5,176 nt of DNA, from assembly GCA_021835265.1 (NCBI GenBank), contig JAKBQK010000023.1, positions 1-5,176 of the forward strand, read 5' to 3'. A model generated the notes under the pieces. That model was not told where the DNA came from and ran no database searches. It was given only the letters and a program-made list of their open reading frames with translations. Each line of letters begins with the position of its first letter. The stretch's first letter is position 1. Position numbers and translations under genes: made by a program. The stretch comes from Thermoplasmata archaeon. Its GTDB lineage: Archaea; Thermoplasmatota; Thermoplasmata; Thermoplasmatales; Thermoplasmataceae. Below are positions 1 through 5,176 of the stretch, one piece after another.

Positions 1-180
1 CACCATCAGGATGGGATCATAATTTGGTCTTCCACCCTTTTCCGTATAATTCTCATAGAGATCTGACAATATTGGCCTTATCCGTTCGAAATCAATGCGA
101 TCTGATATTCCTGTGAGAGGGTCACCAAGTGTTTCAATCTCCTTGTATAGTTCGGATAACCCGGTGTGGTAAAGGTTCAT
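1..180 (-). CDS. IS5-family transposase, N-terminal part (runs off the left edge)
   Basis: The - strand is open from an ATG at 180-178 to the window edge and gives the first 60 residues of a longer protein. An in-frame TGA lies four codons upstream (192-190), so this ATG is the first possible start. The pattern FERIRPILSDLY (about residues 31-42), then GRPNYDPILMV (50-60), matches the N-terminal DUF772/InsH-type domain of IS5-family DDE transposases, where a Phe, an Arg-Pro and a GRP-x-YDP-x-LM block recur. The catalytic DDE residues would lie beyond the window, so it is unknown whether the element is intact. No Shine-Dalgarno sequence precedes the ATG. The gene diverges from the R-M operon, and one end of the IS should lie between 181 and about 330. 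The family assignment is from motif recognition, not a search. Confidence 0.8.
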   Translation of the reverse strand, partial: MNLYHTGLSELYKEIETLGDPLTGISDRIDFERIRPILSDLYENYTEKGGRPNYDPILMV

Positions 181-199
181 AGATATTGATCATGAGGTC

Positions 200-337
200 A
201 TGAAAAAGGTTTTCCGTGAGGATTTTTGGAAATCCTCACTAATAAAGAAAAAGATTGGCAGATATTATACTATGGAGTCACAAATATTATTATCGGACGG
301 ATCAATAGTATCTGCTGAGTTAAGAAAGAGGCTATAA
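200..337 (+). CDS. Short open frame directly upstream of mod: small gene or remnant of a truncated gene
   Basis: An ATG at 200 opens 45 codons ending in TAA at 335-337, two bases before the mod ATG. The product is basic (about 7 Lys and 4 Arg) and ends SAELRKRL. The frame stays open back to 173, where the preceding stop is TAA at 170-172; a later in-frame ATG lies at 272 (21 codons). GAGGT sits only one base before ATG 200, too close for a normal ribosome site. The tight spacing to mod, with the mod ribosome site inside these codons, is what an operon gene's end would look like. The perfect hairpin at 216-239 lies within it, which argues that part of the frame may be IS DNA. I recognise no family. 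It could be a small protein, the 3' tail of a gene removed by the IS, or chance. Confidence 0.3.
   Translation: MKKVFREDFWKSSLIKKKIGRYYTMESQILLSDGSIVSAELRKRL
216..239. repeat. Perfect 10-bp inverted repeat (hairpin) between the transposase and mod
   Basis: GTGAGGATTT (216-225) and AAATCCTCAC (230-239) are exact reverse complements around a 4-base loop, TTGG. The hairpin lies 36 bases upstream of the transposase ATG and about 100 bases before mod. It could be part of the IS end, a 5' leader structure of the transposase transcript that limits its translation, or a transcription barrier between the divergent units. No run of T follows on the + strand. On the - strand the AT-rich CTTTATTA (247-240) directly precedes it and could act as a TATA-like box. 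Confidence 0.8.
260..270 (+). promoter_or_regulatory. Possible TATA-like promoter element for the mod-res operon
   Basis: The stretch AGATATTATAC is the best AT-rich, TATA-like block upstream of mod. With usual archaeal spacing, transcription would begin near 290 and give a leader of about 50 bases containing the ribosome site at 325-331. No clear BRE purine block is visible, and the surrounding DNA is AT-rich, so the match is weak. If the 45-codon frame upstream is part of the operon, the true promoter would instead lie further upstream or be supplied by the IS. Confidence 0.2.
325..331 (+). promoter_or_regulatory. Ribosome binding site of mod
   Basis: AAAGAGG lies eight bases before the ATG at 340 and contains GAGG, which pairs with the 3' end of 16S rRNA. 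It supports the chosen mod start; the next in-frame Met is residue 80, which would remove conserved N-terminal sequence. Confidence 0.6.
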
Positions 338-339
338 AT

Positions 340-2220
340 ATGGAAAAAGATGAAAAATATATTGAGCTACTATGGCATGATAAGTATAAAAAGATCGAAT
401 TAAGCCATAGGACACCGATAGATTATCCAAATTTACCATTTCAGGTTGTTGAAACAGTTAACAAGCCGAGATCCAAAGGTGGAATTAACGCATCTCTGTT
501 TCCCGAAGATGAATGGCCGGAGAATTACCCAAAGGATTGGAGAAATAGACTTATCTGGGGAGATAACAAGCTAGTAATGTCTTCACTCTTAAAACAGGGA
601 TGGGCAGGAAAGATAAATTTGATTTACATAGACCCACCTTTCTATACTGGTGCTGATTTTTCTTATAAAACTCAGATCGATGATACAGAAGTAGAGAAGG
701 AGCCTTCAATAATTGAGCAAAGAGCATATAAAGATACTTGGAGCGGTGGAATTGCGTCTTACTTAAGGTATATGTATGAGCGATTAGTTTTGATGAAGGA
801 ACTTCTAGCTGAAAACGGATCGATTTATGTTCATTTAGATTGGCACGTTAGCCACTATGTAAAGGTAATGATGGACGAGATATTTGGATATGATAATTTT
901 AGAAACGAAATAATATGGCACTATTTTGTTTCTGGGAAATACCCCACTGAATTCGCTAGAGATCATGATGTAATTTATGTCTATTCGAAAAGTAGTAATG
1001 TTGTCTTTAATTATGAGAAAGGGTTGGATGAATGCTTATACTATGAAAAATTCTATGAAAAACAGATAGTTAAGGGGAAGGACGGCAAGGAGTATTACAA
1101 GTATAATGGAGAACTGCGGACTTTTATAAAGCAAGTATCAGAGACTTGGAACATTAATAAGATAAAAAGAGACGGTATGGAGATATTGGGCTACAACAAT
1201 CAGAAGCCAGAGGCGTTATTGCGAAGAATTGTAAGAGCTTCGTCTAATTACGGAGATATTGTAGCAGACTTCTTCTGTGGATCTGGAACTACATTAGCGG
1301 TGGCGGAAAAACTTGGCAGAAGGTGGATCGGTTCTGATTTGTCCAAATATGCGATTCAGGTTACAAGAAAGAGGCTATTGGATATCCATAATTCAAAGGA
1401 TTTGGTAGATGAGAAGAAGGATAAATATGGAAAGCCAGCAAGACCGTTCGAACTCTGGATCATTGGAAATTATGAACTTGCATATTGGAAGGAGAATCCA
1501 CAGGACTATCTGTCTTTTATGATAAAGCTGTATGAGGCAAAATCGGTAAATGGGTTCAGATACATCCATGCCACAAAAGGACAAAGGGCCCTCCATATAG
1601 GGTCAAGTAACTCACCAGTCTCAATGGACGAGATCAGAAACTTCATCTCAGAATGCATCACAAATAACTTCGATAAAGCAGATGTGCTGGGATGGGAATG
1701 GAATTATGAAGTTAATGAATTGGCAAAAAAATTGGCTGAAAGGGAAGGATTAGATCTTAGATTGATACAGATACCAAACGTCAACGAGTTAAAATCAGCT
1801 CTGGCAGGCACAAACTTCGATCTCAAACTTCTGAAGATACCGGATCAAGTTATTGAGAAAAACCTGATTCCTTCCGTTAAATTTAATGAACTCGCTTATT
1901 TAGGGATATCCAAAGATATATCTAGAAAAGAAATAACTTTAAAAATCGAAGATTTTAAGTTGAAGCCTTCCCCAGACGTTATAGATGCCCTTAAGACTTT
2001 AAAAGATACAAGACAACTTATAGATTACTGGGCAATAGACTGGGATTTTAAAGGTGATACATTCCATAATCAATGGCAAAGCTATAGAACAAAAAAGGAA
2101 CTTAAAGTAGAGTATGAAGCTAAACATAAGTACGAGGAAAGCGGAGAATACCAGGTAATGGTAAAGGTTGTGGATGTCTTTGGCAACGACACGAACAAGA
2201 TTCTGAAGGTGAAGATATGA
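340..2220 (+). CDS. mod: Type III restriction-modification system methyltransferase subunit (Mod), beta-class DNA adenine-N6 methyltransferase
   Basis: This 626-residue protein should transfer methyl from S-adenosylmethionine to adenine N6 in an asymmetric site, and also supplies DNA recognition for Res. The N-terminal block (about 8-42, including LPFQVVETV) is typical of this Mod family. Catalytic motif IV is DPPF at 98-101; the S-adenosylmethionine site, motif I, is DFFCGSGTT at 310-318, preceded by KPEALLRRIV (289-298, motif X-like) and followed by GRRWIGSDLS (326-335). Motif IV before motif I marks the beta class, with the target recognition region between them, roughly 190-285. Residues 360-560 hold a Mod-specific region with no motif I can name. 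The last ~60 residues resemble a PKD-type beta domain (YEESGEYQVMVKVVDVFGND). The gene is tightly coupled to res. The 5' half is AT-rich (15 of 60 G+C at 961-1020) compared with 29 of 60 at 1261-1320. The target site cannot be read from the sequence. Confidence 0.96.
   Translation: MEKDEKYIELLWHDKYKKIELSHRTPIDYPNLPFQVVETVNKPRSKGGINASLFPEDEWPENYPKDWRNRLIWGDNKLVMSSLLKQGWAGKINLIYIDPPFYTGADFSYKTQIDDTEVEKEPSIIEQRAYKDTWSGGIASYLRYMYERLVLMKELLAENGSIYVHLDWHVSHYVKVMMDEIFGYDNFRNEIIWHYFVSGKYPTEFARDHDVIYVYSKSSNVVFNYEKGLDECLYYEKFYEKQIVKGKDGKEYYKYNGELRTFIKQVSETWNINKIKRDGMEILGYNNQKPEALLRRIVRASSNYGDIVADFFCGSGTTLAVAEKLGRRWIGSDLSKYAIQVTRKRLLDIHNSKDLVDEKKDKYGKPARPFELWIIGNYELAYWKENPQDYLSFMIKLYEAKSVNGFRYIHATKGQRALHIGSSNSPVSMDEIRNFISECITNNFDKADVLGWEWNYEVNELAKKLAEREGLDLRLIQIPNVNELKSALAGTNFDLKLLKIPDQVIEKNLIPSVKFNELAYLGISKDISRKEITLKIEDFKLKPSPDVIDALKTLKDTRQLIDYWAIDWDFKGDTFHNQWQSYRTKKELKVEYEAKHKYEESGEYQVMVKVVDVFGNDTNKILKVKI
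2207..2212 (+). promoter_or_regulatory. Ribosome binding site of res inside the end of mod
   Basis: AGGTGA, a strong match to the 16S rRNA 3' end complement, lies four bases before the res ATG at 2217 and within the last codons of mod. Together with the ATGA overlap (2217-2220) it indicates translational coupling, which would keep Res from being made without Mod, and it fixes the res start. Confidence 0.7.
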
Positions 2221-4766
2221 ATCCAACGGATATATTGTTGCCACAAAATCGAGACAAGAGCAAGGCGTACCTAGTTAACAAACTAAGATTAGCTGTTAAG
2301 GGATGGAGAAACTCTGGATACCCGAACACTACTAAAACAACCAGAAGATTGTTGGATTTCTGGTTCAATGAAGATCATATATTAAACAGTGAGGAATTCC
2401 AATTTTGGTACGCTCAAAGGGAATCCATAGAGACCCTAATTTACGTTTATGAGGTTATGGAAAAGAGGAGCTTCTTAGATCTTGCAAGGGAATTTGGGGA
2501 TGGGCCTTCGCTTTTTGATCCTAATGTCGATATTTATCCTCTCTACGGATTTAAGATGGCCACTGGCTCTGGAAAGACTTATGTCATGGCTATATCAATT
2601 GTGTGGCAGTACTTGAACCATAAATTCGAAAATCAATATGATTACACCTCCAGGTTTTTGTTAATTGCAGGGGAGAAGAATGTGATCTACGACCGTTTGA
2701 AGAGAGACTATCAGAATGGCAAGATTTTTCATGAGATACCATTAGTTCCACCAGAGTGGATAAATCTGTTCGATCTTAAAGTAATTCTAAAGGAAGACCC
2801 AATGAACAACATTCCTGACTCTGTTCTATTCCTGACTAATGTACAACAACTTCAGGATAAGGCCAGCAGGAAAAAGGAAGCGGATAAATTCGTGGATGAA
2901 GTTCTTGACCTAAAGGAAGTGAACAGAACAAACATTGCCCAGGAGAACAGAATAAGAGAGGTCTTAGAAAAGATACCTAACATAATGATCTTAAAGGATG
3001 AGGCACATCATATATATAATTACGAGAAGAGATGGAAACAGATTCTCATAGACCTTCATAAGGCTCTTGAATTGGAGTATGGTAAAGGCTTTAACATGGA
3101 GCTGGATTTTTCAGCTACGCCTAGAGGTGATAACGGTGCTTTATTTCCCTGGCTGATAGTTGATTTTACGCTGAAGGAAGCAATAGAGATGAATATAGTT
3201 AAAAGACCGTTGAAGGGCACGGTTCAAAATGCAACTGAAATAACATCCACCAATGTTGTTGAACGATATAGGGCATGGATCGAGGCAGGCATCAAGAGAT
3301 GGCAAGAGTACAAAGACGCGCTAATAAAGTTAAATAAGAAACCGATATTATTTTTTCAGTGCCCCGATAACAAGCAGGCCGATCAGTTAAAGAAATACCT
3401 TGATACACTACCTCACCTCGCAGGCAAGGTTCTACTGATACATACGGACAGTACAGGAGAAGTAGTAAAATCAGATATTGAAGAGGCAAGGAAGTTCGCT
3501 CAGGCCGTTGATAGTTATGAAAATACCTATGAAGCCATAGTGAGTACGATGATGCTCAACGAAGGGTGGGATGTGCGCAACGTGAATGTTATAGTCGGCC
3601 TGCGATCTTACACCTCTGAAAGAAATGTTCTTCCTGAGCAGGTTATCGGAAGAGGGCTCAGAAAGATGTTTCCTGGCGAGAATGCCAGCGTGAAGGATTT
3701 TGTAAACGTCTTAGAGGTGATAGGTTCCCCTGGACTTATGCAGATCATAGAAGAGCTGGAAAAAGAAGAAAATATAACTTTTGGCACCACGAACCTTTTA
3801 AATCCAATCAATTTAACAACAATTTTCGTTGATATGGATAAAATAGAATTCGATATAGAAATTCCTATTCTAACTCCAGCTATAGTTGTCAGGGAATTCG
3901 AGATAAATGAAGATATAATAGATAAAATTCCACCGCTTTCCTTAAAGCTAGAAAATAAAGTTTTCAAAACAACTTACCAAGCTATAGATATGATCACCGG
4001 AACAATACAGGTTGAGAGAAGCTGGGATCTGCCTGTACCACAGGATGTGAAGAGCGTGATAGCATATTACACCGGCAGGATACTCAACGAACTTAATCTA
4101 TCCAACATGTTCGCTGATCTATATCCTATCGTGAAGGATTACATACAGAGAAAACTATTTGATCAGGAAGTTAGTTTAGAAGACCCCAGGGTTCTTTTCC
4201 AAATTAGCCAACCAGAAGTTGAGGACAAAATCATAAGAACATTTGTAGAGGACCTAAAAAATCTTGCTTTTACTGAGAGAGAATCGAGTAAATTTGATAG
4301 AATAATGATCTCGGAGACACAGCCATTTGTCTGGACAAAGAAAGTTTATCAGGCAAATAAGTGCATTTTCAATAACGTTCCTTGCGATAACGACCTCGAG
4401 GTTAACTTTTCCCGCTTTTTAGATTCTGCAGACGACGTTAAAGCATTTTCGAAGAATGCTTCTAAGGTTGGATTTTTCATGGAATACAGAGACTCAAATG
4501 GAAATCTTAGGTATTATCACCCTGACTTTATAGTGAAGATGGAAGACAAGTATGTGATTGCAGAGACTAAAGGAGAGGAAGATGTAGACGTAAAATTCAA
4601 AGACAAGAGAGCCAAATTGTGGTGCGAAGACGCTGAGAGAGTTACAGGAGATATATGGGTTTACGTTAGAGTTGATGAGGAAGAATTTTACAGATATCAC
4701 TTTGACAGTTTCGAAAAGATGATTCAGTTCTTTACACCTGAAGGTTCCAAAGGCACGGGAACATAG
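2217..4766 (+). CDS. res: Type III restriction endonuclease subunit (Res): SF2 helicase with C-terminal PD-(D/E)XK nuclease
   Basis: This 849-residue protein is the ATP-dependent motor and nuclease of the Type III complex; it works with Mod and cleaves DNA at a distance from unmethylated sites. The superfamily 2 motifs run in order: a Q-motif-like FWYAQRES (63-70), Walker A MATGSGKT (114-121), DEAHH (261-265), SATP (299-302), a region ending NEGWDVRNV (448-456), and arginine-finger motif VI QVIGRGLR (475-482). The nuclease is at the C-terminus: E728 in NDLEVNF, then HPD (768-770) and ETK (783-785), forming the PD...EXK centre. It is somewhat shorter than the ~970 residues of EcoP1I/EcoP15I Res, but no motif is missing. 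The N-terminal residues (AVKGWRNSGYP, 26-36) fit the family's usual start. The gene ends in tandem stops, TAG TAG (4764-4769). No frameshift or internal stop is seen, so the enzyme is probably active. Confidence 0.96.
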   Translation: MNPTDILLPQNRDKSKAYLVNKLRLAVKGWRNSGYPNTTKTTRRLLDFWFNEDHILNSEEFQFWYAQRESIETLIYVYEVMEKRSFLDLAREFGDGPSLFDPNVDIYPLYGFKMATGSGKTYVMAISIVWQYLNHKFENQYDYTSRFLLIAGEKNVIYDRLKRDYQNGKIFHEIPLVPPEWINLFDLKVILKEDPMNNIPDSVLFLTNVQQLQDKASRKKEADKFVDEVLDLKEVNRTNIAQENRIREVLEKIPNIMILKDEAHHIYNYEKRWKQILIDLHKALELEYGKGFNMELDFSATPRGDNGALFPWLIVDFTLKEAIEMNIVKRPLKGTVQNATEITSTNVVERYRAWIEAGIKRWQEYKDALIKLNKKPILFFQCPDNKQADQLKKYLDTLPHLAGKVLLIHTDSTGEVVKSDIEEARKFAQAVDSYENTYEAIVSTMMLNEGWDVRNVNVIVGLRSYTSERNVLPEQVIGRGLRKMFPGENASVKDFVNVLEVIGSPGLMQIIEELEKEENITFGTTNLLNPINLTTIFVDMDKIEFDIEIPILTPAIVVREFEINEDIIDKIPPLSLKLENKVFKTTYQAIDMITGTIQVERSWDLPVPQDVKSVIAYYTGRILNELNLSNMFADLYPIVKDYIQRKLFDQEVSLEDPRVLFQISQPEVEDKIIRTFVEDLKNLAFTERESSKFDRIMISETQPFVWTKKVYQANKCIFNNVPCDNDLEVNFSRFLDSADDVKAFSKNASKVGFFMEYRDSNGNLRYYHPDFIVKMEDKYVIAETKGEEDVDVKFKDKRAKLWCEDAERVTGDIWVYVRVDEEEFYRYHFDSFEKMIQFFTPEGSKGTGT

Positions 4767-4849
4767 TAGATCAGGAGGTCTCAGGCTCAAATTCACCACG
4801 ACTTCGCTCCGCTCAGCCACTCCTCTTTGAACCTCCTCAAATTACTATG
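4762..4849. repeat. Nested inverted repeat spanning the res stop codon
   Basis: Three pairs of arms nest inside each other: CATAGTA (4762-4768) with TACTATG (4843-4849); AGGAGGT (4773-4779) with ACCTCCT (4831-4837); TCAAA (4787-4791) with TTTGA (4826-4830). The innermost loop is about 34 bases, and a 7-base bulge (4780-4786) lies on the left side. The outer arm overlaps the last res codon and both stop codons. It could cap or terminate the mod-res transcript, although no T run follows, or be an end of the structured element that fills the next 300 bases. On the - strand the GGTTCAAA...TTTGAGCC pairing gains a G-U pair, so the fold may be better as - strand RNA. Confidence 0.65.
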
Positions 4850-4939
4850 TGCTCGTCGCTCGTGGCATATGGGTTCTGTGGAACACCAAGCGAAGGGAAG
4901 CTTTGTAGTACCACCAACCTCTAACGCTTACACTATTTG

Positions 4940-4956
4940 GTCTTGCTACGCAAGAC
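4940..4956. repeat. Perfect 7-bp hairpin with 3-base loop
   Basis: GTCTTGC (4940-4946) and GCAAGAC (4950-4956) are exact reverse complements around TAC. It is the tightest hairpin of the structured region, and would be stable as RNA from either strand. Confidence 0.8.
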
Positions 4957-5025
4957 TTCTAGCTCGCTTCAAGCACATTATTCTCTCCTGCGGAGTGCAA
5001 TTTAGGGGAGGGGGCTTAAATGGCT

Positions 5026-5062
5026 TAAGTGGATGCTTCGCCACACAATGCCGCTCCACTTA
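5026..5062. repeat. Perfect 8-bp inverted repeat at the right end of the structured region
   Basis: TAAGTGGA (5026-5033) pairs exactly with TCCACTTA (5055-5062) around a 21-base loop. It competes with a smaller stem, CTTAA/TTAAG (5015-5019/5025-5029), and overlaps a direct repeat of GGCTTAA (5013-5019 and 5022-5028). It sits ten bases past the stop of the - strand gene, so it could act in that gene's 3' end or mark an element border. Confidence 0.7.
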
Positions 5063-5071
5063 GTGCTGACT

Positions 5072-5176
5072 TCAAATTTTATTGATTGTAACTTTGTTCA
5101 GATCCTTGTCTAAATTTATTTGAAAAGAGCCTTTCGCTGTTTTAAAGTTCTCAGACACCACCCAATACTCAGCACA
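5072..5176 (-). CDS. C-terminal end of an unrecognised gene (enters from the right edge)
   Basis: Read on the - strand from the window edge, one frame is open for 34 codons and ends in TGA at 5074-5072. The peptide starts CAEYWVVSENFKTAKGSFQI and ends in an Asn/Lys/Asp-rich tail, NKVTINKI. Codon choice and the mix of residues look like real coding sequence of this genome, and the frame stops just before the hairpin-rich region, as a true gene end would. It converges on res. I do not recognise the family; it does not look like the C-terminus of a TnpB or IS5 transposase. With only 34 residues, a chance open frame cannot be ruled out. Confidence 0.45.
   Translation of the reverse strand, partial: CAEYWVVSENFKTAKGSFQINLDKDLNKVTINKI

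Larger units (their letters stand above)
4767..5071. other. Hairpin-rich, gene-free region; possible remnant of a mobile element or a structured RNA locus
   Basis: These ~305 bases lie between the convergent res and the - strand gene at the right edge. G+C is about 50% over 4801-5040 (119 of 240), unlike AT-rich mod. Apart from the nested repeat at its left end, it holds GTTC/GAAC (4873-4876/4881-4884), GTCTTGC/GCAAGAC (4940-4946/4950-4956), CTCC/GGAG (4985-4988/4992-4995), CTTAA/TTAAG (5015-5019/5025-5029) and TAAGTGGA/TCCACTTA (5026-5033/5055-5062). CTTCGC occurs at 4802 and 5036, and its complement GCGAAG at 4890. The longest frames are a 78-codon + frame from a TTG and a 44-codon - frame (4927-4793) with no start; neither looks like a known protein. 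A decayed IS200/IS605-type element whose right end and guide-type RNA read on the - strand is possible, but I see no transposase or TnpB sequence to prove it. Confidence 0.4.

Noticed and set aside
333..340. TATAAATA, a near-ideal archaeal TATA box, overlapping the mod start
   Set aside because: Transcription from it would begin about 25 bases inside mod, and there is no in-frame Met before residue 80, so it cannot drive a working Mod; probably chance in AT-rich DNA.
1725..1731. A run of seven A in mod as a phase-variation or frameshift site
   Set aside because: Phase-variable Type III mod genes normally carry longer simple repeats; one A7 in an AT-rich gene, coding for Lys-Lys in frame, is unremarkable, and no tandem repeat is seen elsewhere in mod.
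4494..4820. A 108-codon - strand frame
   Set aside because: About 270 of its bases are antisense to the conserved nuclease end of res and it shows no domain pattern; it is a shadow of the res coding frame.
4793..4860. tRNA-like words on the - strand (GTGGCTGAGCGG and GGTTCAAA)
   Set aside because: The first resembles a D-arm of Leu/Ser tRNAs and the second a T-loop, but they occur in the wrong order, and there is no acceptor stem or anticodon arm.
4827..5063. A 78-codon + strand frame starting at TTG
   Set aside because: It begins at a weak start without a ribosome site, runs through the hairpin-rich block, and gives a Cys/Arg/Ser-rich product with no recognisable domain; most likely a chance frame.
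1..5176. CRISPR array
   Set aside because: No regularly spaced direct repeats of 23-40 bases are visible; the short repeats near the right edge are inverted and irregular.

Overview
The window carries one complete Type III restriction-modification (R-M) locus on the + strand. It is a Mod DNA adenine methyltransferase (340-2220) followed, with a 4-base ATGA stop/start overlap, by a Res helicase-nuclease (2217-4766). Both genes look intact and both have their key motifs: DPPF and FFCGSGTT in Mod; Walker A, DEAH, SATP, QVIGRGLR and a C-terminal PD...EXK nuclease in Res. Together they should methylate one strand of an asymmetric site and cut unmodified invading DNA after ATP-driven movement along it. 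This is a recognisable defence system rather than a new one. The less explained parts are the edges.

Left edge (1-339): the first 60 codons of an IS5-family transposase run on the - strand, diverging from mod. Between it and mod lie a perfect 10-bp hairpin (216-239) and a short open frame (200-337, 45 codons) that stops 2 bases before the mod start. That frame could be a small gene or the cut-off tail of an older upstream operon gene that an insertion sequence (IS) removed.

Right edge (4767-5176): after the tandem TAG TAG stop of res there are about 305 bases with no convincing gene. They are richer in G+C (about 50% over 4801-5040) than the AT-rich stretches of mod and packed with inverted repeats, including a nested one that starts across the res stop codon. 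This may be a decayed mobile element or a structured RNA locus, perhaps on the - strand. The window ends inside the C-terminal 34 codons of an unrecognised - strand gene that converges on res.

The organism is probably a thermophilic archaeon, with Thermoplasmatales-like as a guess. Coding sequence is AT-rich, arginine is mostly AGA/AGG, isoleucine is often ATA, the proteins are rich in Lys/Ile/Glu, and the Shine-Dalgarno sites are GAGG/AGGTGA. A thermophilic bacterium with similar codon use cannot be excluded.
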